From NCBI GenBank assembly GCA_964457415.1, contig CAYWFB010000039.1, positions 1 through 15,794 on the forward strand: a DNA stretch of 15,794 nt. The letters run 5' to 3'. Below are positions 7,406-14,394 of the stretch, piece after piece; the stretch's first letter is position 1, and each line of letters starts with the position of its first letter. The translations under genes and the position numbers were made by a program. Below the pieces are notes generated by a model. The model saw nothing but the letters and a program-made list of their open reading frames with translations. It searched no databases and was not told the DNA's origin. Source of the stretch: Fimenecus sp964457415. GTDB lineage: Bacteria > Bacillota > Clostridia > Oscillospirales > Acutalibacteraceae.

Positions 7406-8626
7406 ATGATTATACCCGAGCTTTTAGCCCCTGCCGGCGACCGCGAAAGACTCGAAGCGGCGCTGATGTACGGTGCTGATGCAGTATATTTAGGCGGTGA
7501 CGCATTCGGAATGCGTGCCGCACCACAGAATTTTAATTTTGAACAACTGAAAAACGCGGTTGAGCTTTGTCACGCAAAGGGTGTCAAGGTTTATCTCACC
7601 TGCAACACATTGGCAAGAAATGACGAAATCGCCGTTCTCCCCTCTTATCTTGAAAGATGGGCTAGCATAGGTGTTGACGCATTCATTGTTGCCGATATAG
7701 GCGTGCTTTCCCTTTGCAAAAAGTACGCGCCGAATGTACCCGTTCACATTTCAACCCAAGCGGGAATTGTAAACCACGTTACCGCAAATGAATTCTATAA
7801 TATGGGTGCATCACGCGTTGTTACTGCACGTGAATTATCAATGACCGAGATTGCAGAAATCCGTGCAAAAGTACCCAAAGAGCTTGAAATTGAGTGCTTT
7901 GTTCACGGTGCTATGTGCGTTTCATTCTCGGGCAGATGCTTACTTTCAAACTATCTTGTTAACCGCGACGCAAACCGCGGTGAGTGTGCACAGCCTTGCC
8001 GTTGGGAATATGCACTTATGGAAGTTAAGCGTGACGGAATGTATTTTCCCATTCAGGACAGTAAAGAGGGCACATATATTCTCAACTCAAAGGATATGTG
8101 TATGATTGAGCACATTCCGCAGATGGTTGAGGCGGGAATTTCAAGCTTTAAAATTGAGGGCAGAGCAAAATCGGCATACTACGCGGCAGTTATTACAAAT
8201 GCTTATCGTGTGGCAATTGACGAATATCTTAAAAATCCCTCAAAGGATTTCACTCCGCCCCAATGGGTAATTGACGAGGTTTATAAGGTAAGCTACCGTG
8301 ACTATTGCACGGGCTTCTACTTTGGCGCACCCAACGAAGATGCAAACATCAGCTTTGAGGGTGGCTACAAGCGTCATTATGATGTAATGGCAGAGGTCAA
8401 AGATTGCAAAGACGGATTTATTATCGCCGAACAGAGAAACAAATTCTGTAAAGGCGATATACTTGACGCACTTCAACCCTCAACCGAGCCCGTAATCTTT
8501 ACTGCAGAAGAAATATTTGACGGTGACGGAAACCCCATTGAAGCCGCTCCTCACCCCATGATGACGGTAAAAATCAAAAGTGATTTGGTGTTCCCGAAAG
8601 GTACATTACTCCGTAAAGAAAAATAA
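7406..8626 (+). CDS. trhP: U32 family protein, probable tRNA 5-hydroxyuridine synthesis protein
   Basis: U32 'peptidases' of this branch work in RNA modification. TrhP proteins hydroxylate U34 of tRNA wobble positions using prephenate, and RlhA acts similarly on 23S rRNA. The 406-aa protein opens with PELLAPAGDRERLEAAL and has a TIM-barrel-like N-terminal half. It carries the U32 signature ECFVHGAMCVSFSGRC at 163-178. Cys171, Cys178, Cys194 and Cys198 form the expected four-cysteine set for an iron-sulphur cluster. The length and motifs match Bacillus YrrO-type proteins. AGAGG at 7392-7396 precedes the ATG, which is four bases after the mltG stop. The mltG-U32 neighbourhood is conserved in Firmicutes, which favours TrhP over RlhA, but only one U32 copy and no trmR are seen here. 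Confidence 0.82.
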   Translation: MIIPELLAPAGDRERLEAALMYGADAVYLGGDAFGMRAAPQNFNFEQLKNAVELCHAKGVKVYLTCNTLARNDEIAVLPSYLERWASIGVDAFIVADIGVLSLCKKYAPNVPVHISTQAGIVNHVTANEFYNMGASRVVTARELSMTEIAEIRAKVPKELEIECFVHGAMCVSFSGRCLLSNYLVNRDANRGECAQPCRWEYALMEVKRDGMYFPIQDSKEGTYILNSKDMCMIEHIPQMVEAGISSFKIEGRAKSAYYAAVITNAYRVAIDEYLKNPSKDFTPPQWVIDEVYKVSYRDYCTGFYFGAPNEDANISFEGGYKRHYDVMAEVKDCKDGFIIAEQRNKFCKGDILDALQPSTEPVIFTAEEIFDGDGNPIEAAPHPMMTVKIKSDLVFPKGTLLRKEK

Positions 8627-8633
8627 ATTTCTC

Positions 8634-8741
8634 GCCTTCCCCCACCGAGGGGAAGGTGTCTGCGTAGCAGACGGAAGGGGGGGATTTTATCGGTTCCCCC
8701 CCTCAGTCACTTCGTGACAGCTCCCCCTCAAGGGTGGAGCC
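8634..8741. repeat. Paired inverted palindromic repeat (REP/BIME-like)
   Basis: Two units of about 45-50 nt face each other. The left unit (8634-8683) has the hairpin CCTTCCCC/GGGGAAGG (8635-8656) and GTCTGC-GTA-GCAGAC (8658-8672). The right unit (8696-8741) has GTCAC-TTC-GTGAC (8706-8718) and GCTCC/GGAGC with an inner CCCT/AGGG (8720-8740). G7 (8677-8683) and C7 (8696-8702) can pair the two units. Both units follow CCCC-TC-rGTC-hairpin-ACA-TCCCC-hairpin. A third copy is at 14461-14509. It lies between trhP and the YhhN gene and has no coding content. It could stabilise or attenuate the operon transcript, or be a passive mobile repeat. Confidence 0.8.
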
Positions 8742-8773
8742 TCATTCTACCAAAAGATGTTTGAGGTTGTTTC

Positions 8774-9523
8774 ATGTTATTAAAAATTTTACTTATACTT
8801 TGTTACATTTTATTTTTTGTTTTTGTGCCACTGTATGACAAGGCATATTGGCCTGAACCCACAAAAAAATCCCTCACCTGCAAAATGATTGCCGCAACCG
8901 CATTTGTGTTAATCGGATTTTTGGCAATGGAAATCACGGGTAATGAGTCTTATTATGCAAACACCATGCTTATCGGTCTCATTCTTGGTTGGATTGGCGA
9001 TTTGTTTATGCATATCCCCCACCCACCAAACAATCCAAGAATGTCCGTGGTTTATATTGGCGCAGGGTCTTTTTTAATCGGTCATATTTTTTACGTTGTG
9101 GCTTTTGTAAAATCTACCGCGTTACTTACAGAAGATTACAAAGTCTTAACTATCCCCGAAATTATTGCATTTGTTGTGATTTTTATTGCATTTGCACTTA
9201 TGCTTGAACCTGTTTTCAAATTCAAATATGAAAACAAGTTTATGAAAATAACCCTGCATTTATATAGCGTTTTCCTTATTGTAATGCTTATAAAATCCTG
9301 TGTTTTCGGTATTACATATTTCATAAGCGGAGCAAAAAACGGACTTTACGGAATGATTATTCTTTTGGTGGGCGGAGTGTTATTCTTCATTTCTGACCTT
9401 ACTCTCGGAATAAGACTTTTAGGTGGCGGCAAGGGCAACAAGACTATTAAAACCGTCAGTCTTTACGCCTATTTCTGTGCACAGCTACTTTTGGCAACAT
9501 CTATTTTATTTATCAAGGCATAA
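8774..9523 (+). CDS. YhhN family membrane protein
   Basis: This 249-aa integral membrane protein has about eight hydrophobic segments (2-21, 36-54, 64-80, 92-113, 127-147, 158-184, 191-213, 227-246). It resembles the YhhN/TMEM86 family, whose animal members are lysoplasmalogenases that hydrolyse the vinyl-ether bond of lysoplasmalogens. Family-type motifs are GDLFM (75-79), GAGSFLIGHIFY (96-107) and FFISDLTLG (204-212). The acidic residues in GD and SD are the conserved ones expected in the membrane core. Plasmalogens occur in anaerobic Clostridia, so a lipid role is plausible, but this is inference. A modest GAGG (8763-8766) precedes the ATG. A repeat pair separates it from trhP, and trmB follows 9 bp later. 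Confidence 0.78.
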   Translation: MLLKILLILCYILFFVFVPLYDKAYWPEPTKKSLTCKMIAATAFVLIGFLAMEITGNESYYANTMLIGLILGWIGDLFMHIPHPPNNPRMSVVYIGAGSFLIGHIFYVVAFVKSTALLTEDYKVLTIPEIIAFVVIFIAFALMLEPVFKFKYENKFMKITLHLYSVFLIVMLIKSCVFGITYFISGAKNGLYGMIILLVGGVLFFISDLTLGIRLLGGGKGNKTIKTVSLYAYFCAQLLLATSILFIKA

Positions 9524-9532
9524 GGTGAATTT

Positions 9533-10204
9533 ATGAGACCCAGAAAAATCAGAAATTTAGATACAAGACGAGAAAATTGCAGTGATTTGCGAATTCCCTA
9601 TGCCCTGCCCTCCTTTGATTTTCGTACTGATGAGGAAAATGAGAAGTTCTTTGATTTAGACGAAATTTTCGGCAGAAGTGCTCCCGTTGTAATGGAAATC
9701 GGTTGCGGTAAGGGGCAGTTTGTATGCGAATTTGCAAAGCGTAATCCCGATAAAAATATTCTTGCAATTGAATGTGTGCCCACGGTTTTGGTTGAAGCTT
9801 GCGAAAAGGTTAAGGACGAAAACATTACAAATATCCGTTTTCTTGAAATGAAAGCAGAGTATCTTCCACTTTTTATCAGAGAAAAATCAATCTGCGAAAT
9901 TTATCTTAATTTCAGCACGCCATATCCGAAATCAAGACACGAAAGTCACCGACTTACAAGCAAAGGCTTTTTGGATATTTATAAAAAGCTTCTTTGTGAT
10001 GATGGATTTATTGCTCAAAAAACCGATAGTCAGGGATTTTTTGAGTATTCACTTGAGAGCTTTTCGCAGAACGGATTTGCACTTTCAAATGTATCACTTG
10101 ATTTACATAACAGTGATTTCGAGGGCAATATTATCACCGAATACGAGCATAAATTCGCAAGTCAGGGAATGCCAATTTACAGACTTGAAGCGAGAATTAA
10201 ATAA
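9533..10204 (+). CDS. trmB: tRNA (guanine-N7)-methyltransferase TrmB, variant motif
   Basis: TrmB methylates G46 in the variable loop of tRNAs using S-adenosylmethionine. The protein is 223 aa, the normal length. The SAM-binding motif I is EIGCGKGQF (55-63), with the acidic Glu80 ending strand 2. The signature at 123-142 reads IYLNFSTPYPKSRHESHRLT. The usual form is close to NFSDPWPKKRH followed by a basic stretch and RLT, so the Asp is Thr129, the Trp is Tyr131, and the basic run is weakened. The C-terminal TEYEHKF (202-208) is present. The frame is intact and AAGGTGA precedes the start, so the gene looks functional, but activity may differ. It is the last gene of the operon, with a strong terminator 10 bp after its stop. 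Confidence 0.87.
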   Translation: MRPRKIRNLDTRRENCSDLRIPYALPSFDFRTDEENEKFFDLDEIFGRSAPVVMEIGCGKGQFVCEFAKRNPDKNILAIECVPTVLVEACEKVKDENITNIRFLEMKAEYLPLFIREKSICEIYLNFSTPYPKSRHESHRLTSKGFLDIYKKLLCDDGFIAQKTDSQGFFEYSLESFSQNGFALSNVSLDLHNSDFEGNIITEYEHKFASQGMPIYRLEARIK

Positions 10205-10213
10205 GCATATTTG

Positions 10214-10242
10214 AAACGGAGTGTTTTGCGCTCCGTTTTTTA
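10214..10242 (+). terminator. Rho-independent terminator after trmB
   Basis: AAACGGAGTG (10214-10223) pairs with CGCTCCGTTT (10229-10238), with one G-U pair and a 5-nt loop, and a T-run continues to 10241. It closes the plus-strand run that starts at tmk. Confidence 0.92.
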
Positions 10243-10278
10243 TTGTACTTTTCTATATACTCACTGTGATATTTTAGG

Positions 10279-10307
10279 TTGAAATGGTAATATTTTAGTG
10301 ATATAAT
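10279..10307 (+). promoter_or_regulatory. Promoter of the MFS transporter gene, with flanking direct repeats
   Basis: TTGAAA (10279-10284) and TATAAT (10302-10307) are 17 bp apart, with an extended-10 TG at 10299-10300. Two direct repeats sharing ATATTTTAG (10269-10277 and 10290-10298) lie 21 bp apart. One lies just upstream of the -35 box and the other is within the spacer, so they could be operator sites on one face of the helix. Confidence 0.8.
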
Positions 10308-10345
10308 TAATAAAAATAGTGATTTTTTTGTTGGAGGGATATTTT

Positions 10346-11785
10346 TTGGAAAACGCAATCAAAATGCAACAAGACCAAAAATATGTGAAGAAAAGTGAAT
10401 TTGTCGTTTACCTTATGGCAATCTTTTTCTACACAATGATAACAGGTATGGTGGGCAACTATAAAAACGCTTACCTTGTCAATGTTCTTGTTCTTGACGC
10501 TGACACAATCTCACTTTACAACACAATTTTAAGTGTTGCCGGCTTTTTAACAAGCTTTTTTATAGCGATGTATATTGACGGTCACAAGCCTTCAAAGAAA
10601 GGTAAGTTCCGTCCTATCGGTACAGCTGTTACAATTCCCGTTGCGCTCACACTTATGCTCACATTCTTTGTTCCGTCATTTATTAAAGATATGGGCGGAG
10701 TAGTTTTGTTAATCTATCTTCTTACAGTGGGTCTTGCTTACACCGTATCTACACAGTTTGCAAATGTCTTTAACCTTGTGGCGAACGTTATGACACCTAA
10801 TAACAAAGAACGTGACCAGGTGCTTTCATTCCGTTCAATTTCAAGTGCCATTGGTAACTCCGCACCACTTGTTGTTGTGCTTGTTATCGGTTTAATTACA
10901 GACAGTGAACAACTTCAATACATTATTGGTGCCGCAGTATGTGCAATTGTAGGTGCAATCACAATGCTTCTCGGCATGAAGCTTGTAAGAGAACGCACTG
11001 TTTATACTCAGGAAAAGAAAAATCCTCTCGTGGGCTTCGGCGACATTCTCAAGAATAAATATGCTTGGGTTATTATCGTCAGCGAGTTCTTAAAGAGCTT
11101 CCGCGGAATTGCTACATACATGGGTATTTTCCTTGCTGCGGCGCTTTTAGGCAGTTCAAGTAAATATCTCTTCTTCGGACTTCCCACAGGTATCGGCACG
11201 GCAGTAGGTATGCTTGTAATCAACTTCTTACTTAAAAAATTCAATTCAAAACAGCTATATATTGCATCCGGTATTTACTCTGTATGTGCAAATATTGCCG
11301 CTTTCGCAGTTGGCTATGCATACTTTAACAATCCCTCAACATTTCTGATGATTCTTTTCATCGTATTCCTGTTCCTTATCGGACTTCAGTTCGGTGCTTC
11401 AAACCTGTTGCCCTCAATGTTCCAGGCAGATGTTCTTGAAACTATTGAGCTTAAAACCGGCAAGCGTCTTGACGCAAGCTTGCCCTTTGTTATCAGTATC
11501 GGCACTCTTATCAGCGGTACTATTGCAGGCGCGGTTGCTCCCCAGATTCTTCTCGGTGAAGATTCACTCATCAAATATATGCAACCCGTTGACGGTGTTT
11601 ACCCTGAACAGAGCACATATACAAAAATAGCGATGCTCTTCTTCTACACAATATTCCACGGTCTTATGATGCTTCTTGCAGGTCTTCCCTTCCTTTTCTA
11701 TAAGCTTACAGGCAAAACAAAGGAAGATGTTCACGAGGCAGTTCTTAAACAGCGTGAAGAAATGGCACAAAAACAGGACGCATAA
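10346..11785 (+). CDS. MFS transporter, GPH-like sugar/cation symporter
   Basis: This 479-aa polytopic membrane protein has about twelve hydrophobic segments and belongs to the major facilitator superfamily. The loop after helix 2 reads DGHKPSKKGKFRP (78-90), similar to the DxxxxxxGxFRP loop of glycoside-pentoside-hexuronide:cation symporters. NKERDQVLSFRSISSAIGN (153-171) also fits the GPH/MFS_2 pattern. The substrate is unknown, and no sugar-catabolic gene is nearby to suggest one. I choose the TTG start at 10346 because GGAGGG (10333-10338) lies 7 bp before it. The in-frame GTG at 10319 lacks a ribosome site and sits about five bases after the predicted transcript start. The C-terminus is a charged cytoplasmic tail. 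It is a single-gene unit between two terminators with its own promoter. Confidence 0.82.
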   Translation: MENAIKMQQDQKYVKKSEFVVYLMAIFFYTMITGMVGNYKNAYLVNVLVLDADTISLYNTILSVAGFLTSFFIAMYIDGHKPSKKGKFRPIGTAVTIPVALTLMLTFFVPSFIKDMGGVVLLIYLLTVGLAYTVSTQFANVFNLVANVMTPNNKERDQVLSFRSISSAIGNSAPLVVVLVIGLITDSEQLQYIIGAAVCAIVGAITMLLGMKLVRERTVYTQEKKNPLVGFGDILKNKYAWVIIVSEFLKSFRGIATYMGIFLAAALLGSSSKYLFFGLPTGIGTAVGMLVINFLLKKFNSKQLYIASGIYSVCANIAAFAVGYAYFNNPSTFLMILFIVFLFLIGLQFGASNLLPSMFQADVLETIELKTGKRLDASLPFVISIGTLISGTIAGAVAPQILLGEDSLIKYMQPVDGVYPEQSTYTKIAMLFFYTIFHGLMMLLAGLPFLFYKLTGKTKEDVHEAVLKQREEMAQKQDA

Positions 11786-11801
11786 AATTAAACAAACACA
11801 A

Positions 11802-11836
11802 AAAACGGAGATTGAAAAAAATTCAATCTCCGTTTT
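11802..11836. terminator. Bidirectional terminator between the MFS gene and queH
   Basis: A perfect 15-bp stem, AAAACGGAGATTGAA (11802-11816) with TTCAATCTCCGTTTT (11822-11836), encloses a 5-nt A loop. T-runs follow on both strands. It serves the MFS gene on the plus strand and queH on the minus strand. The queH stop codon (11835-11837) overlaps the stem. Confidence 0.9.
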
Positions 11837-12461
11837 AATTTTGCATTCTGCATTCTGCATTCTGAATTGAATAAACGCAACCGCAATAATTCTGACGGTA
11901 TAAATCATATTCTTTACTTAATTCAATTGAGCGTTTATAACCCTCGCGTTTTTTGAAATTTGACGGTAAGAATTTCACTCCGTATTCTGCGCTCAATTCT
12001 TCACCGATTTCATTGATTTTCTGTGCGTTTTTGAGCGGGCTGATTGTCAATGTTGTGGTGAAATAATCAAAGCCGTATTTTTTTGCCTCAGCTACCGTTT
12101 TTTCAAGTCTTAATCGGTAGCATATAAAACATCTTTCCCCGCCCTCACGGCAAGTTTCAAGACCTTTTACCGCCGAATAAAACTTCTCGCTTTGGAAATC
12201 GCAGTCAAGCATTTTTACGGGATATTTTGTATCCATTTCGCTGATGAGTCTTTTCTGCTCTGCCTTGCGCTTTTCGTATTCTGCTTCGGGGTAAATGTTA
12301 GGATTATAATAAAGCACCGTAATATTAAAATACTGTGATAAATATTCAATGCAATAACTACTGCAGGGCGCACAACAAGAATGAAGAAGAAGTGTTGGCA
12401 CTCTATCCCCTAATTTTTCAATGATTTTATCAAGTTGTTTTTGGTAGTTGATTTTTTGCAT
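11835..12461 (-). CDS. queH: Epoxyqueuosine reductase QueH
   Basis: QueH reduces epoxyqueuosine to queuosine in tRNA, the last step of Q34 synthesis, and is the non-orthologous counterpart of QueG. The protein is 208 aa. Family cysteines are visible: Cys29, Cys30 and Cys33 in HSCCAPCS, Cys111 and Cys114 in RCFIC, and Cys193 and Cys195 in YCGC. The first and later cysteines carry the iron-sulphur and metal sites in known QueH. FTTTLTISPLKN (134-145) is also typical. I prefer the ATG at 12461, which has GGTGA just upstream, over in-frame GTG and TTG codons at 12470 and 12473. The last ten residues (IQNAECRMQN) and the stop come from a CATTCTG heptamer array, not from conserved QueH sequence. 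No other queuosine gene is in the window. Confidence 0.92.
   Translation of the reverse strand: MQKINYQKQLDKIIEKLGDRVPTLLLHSCCAPCSSYCIEYLSQYFNITVLYYNPNIYPEAEYEKRKAEQKRLISEMDTKYPVKMLDCDFQSEKFYSAVKGLETCREGGERCFICYRLRLEKTVAEAKKYGFDYFTTTLTISPLKNAQKINEIGEELSAEYGVKFLPSNFKKREGYKRSIELSKEYDLYRQNYCGCVYSIQNAECRMQN
11836..11869. repeat. CATTCTG heptamer tandem repeat bounded by AATT
   Basis: CATTCTG occurs three times in tandem (11844-11850, 11851-11857, 11858-11864), preceded by a partial unit (TTTTG) and bounded by AATT on both sides. It lies inside the 3' end of queH and supplies its final codons. The same period and flanks are seen at 14571-14605. Confidence 0.85.
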
Positions 12462-12480
12462 GTTTTTCACCAATTAAAAC

Positions 12481-12506
12481 GGCGGGAGCAAGCCCCCGCC
12501 CTACAA
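12481..12506 (-). repeat. GC-rich hairpin repeat (TTGTAGGG...GCC type), possible terminator
   Basis: On the minus strand the element starts TTGTAGGG and ends CCCGCC. It forms GGCGGG (12481-12486) paired with CCCGCC (12495-12500). It follows the stop codon of the CNNM-like gene directly, and GTTTTAATT comes after the hairpin, so it could act as a terminator between that gene and queH. A related 26-nt element starts at 14396. I recall this repeat type as widespread in gut Clostridia. Confidence 0.6.
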
Positions 12507-13889
12507 TTATTCATCGTTTCGTTTGAAGAAACGGCGTTCTTCTGTTTCTTCTTCCTTTTCTTCTACCGGAAGAATTTCAACCTTTACCTTACCTATTCGG
12601 CGCTCTTCAACATTCAAAACTGTGAATTTCACATTTTCAAACTGAACTTCATTCATTTCGCCATCCTGTGGCAAGAAACCGAGCACACTGATAATATAAC
12701 CGCCGATTGTGTCATAATCACCCTCGGGCAAGGTTTTGTCGATATGCTCTTCAACCTCTTCAATATCGGTGATACCGTCAATCTCAAAGGTTGTGTCATT
12801 GATGATTGAGATTTCTTCGTCCTCCTGGTCATATTCGTCCTGAATATTACCAACAATGGATTCAAGCAAGTCTTCAAGAGTTACAATACCTGCTGTGCCA
12901 CCATATTCGTCAACTACAACCGCCATCTGCACGCGTTTTTCTGTCATTTCAGTGAAAAGCTCACCGCAACGCTTGGTTTCGGGAACATAATACGCGGGTC
13001 GCATCATATCCTTGACTGTTTTGGTCTTGGGAAGAGCTGTACCAACATATTTAAGGAAATCCTTTATATAAATGATACCCACAATATCGTCGGGGTCTTC
13101 TTCATAAACGGGAATTCGTGAAAATCCGTTTTCGATTGAAAGCTTAACTGCCTCACTGAGTGGCTCGTCAACATCAATGCACACCATATCTGTACGGTGG
13201 GTCATAATGTCGGCAACGTCAATATCGTCAAACTCGAAGATATTGTTAATCATTTCAATCTGAGTATCTTCAATAACGCCCTTTTCACCACCCACGTCAA
13301 CCATCATACGAATTTCTTCTTCGGTGACAACCTCTTCGTCAGCGTGAGGGTCAATGCCGATAAGACGTAAAACTCCGTTAGTTGAAAGAGCCAAGAATTT
13401 GACAATCGGCTTTGTTACCTTTGCAACAAAGGTGAGAATGGGAGCCGCCATAAACGCCATTTTTTCGGGCTTGTTCATAGCAATCTTTTTGGGCACTAAT
13501 TCACCCAGCACCAATGAGAAATATGACATTACAAGGGTAATTACAACAGTTGAAAATCCGCTGATTATGCCGATGGGTATAGCTTTTACAATTGAGGTGT
13601 TTGCGATTGCCTCGGTTAACATTCCCGCAAAGGATTGTGCCGCGGTAGCAGATGTCAAGAAGCCCGCTAAGGTTACACCAATCTGAATTGTTGACAAAAA
13701 TGAGCTTGTGCTCTCGGTCAGTTTTTTAATCTGCTTGGCTTTTTTGTTGCCCTCATTTGCCATTTTATCGATTTTATTGTCATTGAGTGTGACAATAGCC
13801 ATCTCTGACATTGAGAAGAACGCATTGACAAAAATCAATGCAAATAGGATTACTATTTGAAAAATAATACTCCCGGGGTCCGTGTCCAT
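12507..13889 (-). CDS. CNNM/HlyC-CorC family membrane protein with CBS pair
   Basis: This 460-aa protein has the CNNM layout. A transmembrane DUF21 domain (about 6-180) includes FFSMSEMAIVTL (24-35) and GELVPKKIAM (129-138). A CBS pair spans about 225-345 with DIMTHRTDM (227-235) and VVVDEYGGTAGIVTLEDLLE (324-343). A CorC/HlyC C-terminal domain covers about 360-442, and an acidic-basic tail ends the protein. Family members transport or regulate Mg2+ efflux, and some respond to nucleotides through the CBS pair; the 'hemolysin' name is historical. The ATG at 13889 is preferred because AAGGATGG lies about 8 bp upstream. The ATG at 13901 would sit inside that site. A near-consensus promoter lies 54 bp upstream. 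Confidence 0.9.
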   Translation of the reverse strand: MDTDPGSIIFQIVILFALIFVNAFFSMSEMAIVTLNDNKIDKMANEGNKKAKQIKKLTESTSSFLSTIQIGVTLAGFLTSATAAQSFAGMLTEAIANTSIVKAIPIGIISGFSTVVITLVMSYFSLVLGELVPKKIAMNKPEKMAFMAAPILTFVAKVTKPIVKFLALSTNGVLRLIGIDPHADEEVVTEEEIRMMVDVGGEKGVIEDTQIEMINNIFEFDDIDVADIMTHRTDMVCIDVDEPLSEAVKLSIENGFSRIPVYEEDPDDIVGIIYIKDFLKYVGTALPKTKTVKDMMRPAYYVPETKRCGELFTEMTEKRVQMAVVVDEYGGTAGIVTLEDLLESIVGNIQDEYDQEDEEISIINDTTFEIDGITDIEEVEEHIDKTLPEGDYDTIGGYIISVLGFLPQDGEMNEVQFENVKFTVLNVEERRIGKVKVEILPVEEKEEETEERRFFKRNDE

Positions 13890-13942
13890 AGAACAAACCA
13901 TCCTTATTAAAATAGATTTCGATATATAAAATATCAGTGTGT

Positions 13943-13971
13943 ATTATATAACAATGTTGCGTTTTAGTCAA
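13943..13971 (-). promoter_or_regulatory. Near-consensus promoter of the CNNM-like gene
   Basis: On the minus strand TTGACT (13966-13971) and TATAAT (13943-13948) are separated by exactly 17 bp. The expected transcript starts near 13936 and gives a leader of about 47 nt. Eleven of twelve consensus bases match, the best promoter in the window. Confidence 0.88.
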
Positions 13972-14017
13972 GTATGGCAGAATTTTCTTAAATTATTGTT
14001 TACAATGTATTAAATAT

Positions 14018-14260
14018 TTATTCTCCAAGCTTCTTACCCATTAAAATATTAGGAAGCACTCCGAAAAAATTATAAATTTTATAAATGACCTCTACACTTA
14101 ATTTATCAGCACCCTGTCCTAACTCAATTTGCTTTAACAAATCTACACTAATTTCCATTATTTCAGCCATTTTTTCTTCTGAAAATTCATAATGCTTTCT
14201 TAACCATACAATGTTATAAACAAAGATTTGCCAAGAAAAAATCCCTCTGTCTTTATTCAT
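14018..14260 (-). CDS. Small XRE-type helix-turn-helix protein
   Basis: This 80-aa single-domain protein is probably a DNA-binding regulator. Residues 13-70 fit a Cro/C1-type fold. NIVWLRKHYEFSEEKMAEIM (16-35) would be helices 1 and 2, ISVDLLKQIELGQG (37-50) the recognition helix with the usual IExG ending, and LSVEVIYKIYNFFGV (54-68) the final helices. It has no partner toxin, no extra domain and no nearby target palindrome that I can assign. The start is firm because AGGAGG lies 7 bp upstream. A TATAAT -10 (minus strand, 14290-14295) lies 30 bp upstream without a good -35. The protein ends upstream of the CNNM gene's own promoter, so they are probably separate units. Confidence 0.75.
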   Translation of the reverse strand: MNKDRGIFSWQIFVYNIVWLRKHYEFSEEKMAEIMEISVDLLKQIELGQGADKLSVEVIYKIYNFFGVLPNILMGKKLGE

Positions 14261-14289
14261 TTAAAAACCTCCTTCGAAACTTTTCCACC

Positions 14290-14295
14290 ATTATA
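14290..14295 (-). promoter_or_regulatory. Possible -10 box for the HTH gene
   Basis: A TATAAT lies about 30 bp upstream of the HTH start codon. The hexamer 17 bp further upstream (ACACTT) is a poor -35, so the promoter may be weak or activator dependent. Confidence 0.35.
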
Positions 14296-14358
14296 TATGC
14301 AAAAAAGAAAAAAAGTGTTTTTTAGTAAAAATATTTATTAAAATTTCCGTTTTATTTT

Positions 14359-14386
14359 GAGATTCTTCGCTTCACTCAGAATGACA
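14359..14386. repeat. ATTCTTCGCTTC...AGAATGACA-type dispersed repeat
   Basis: The 28-nt segment contains ATTCT (14362-14366) and AGAAT (14378-14382) as inverted arms around a TCGCTTCACTC core. It matches a short dispersed repeat I recall from many gut Clostridia genomes. Only one copy is in this window, so the repeat status rests on memory. Confidence 0.6.
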
Positions 14387-14394
14387 CGCACAAA

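Noticed and set aside
12435..12809. Plus-strand open frame opposite the CNNM-like gene
   Set aside because: It is antisense to a well-supported conserved protein and has no recognisable domain.
14018..14260. Defence island or toxin-antitoxin system around the HTH gene
   Set aside because: No toxin, nuclease or partner gene is present; the neighbours are housekeeping genes.
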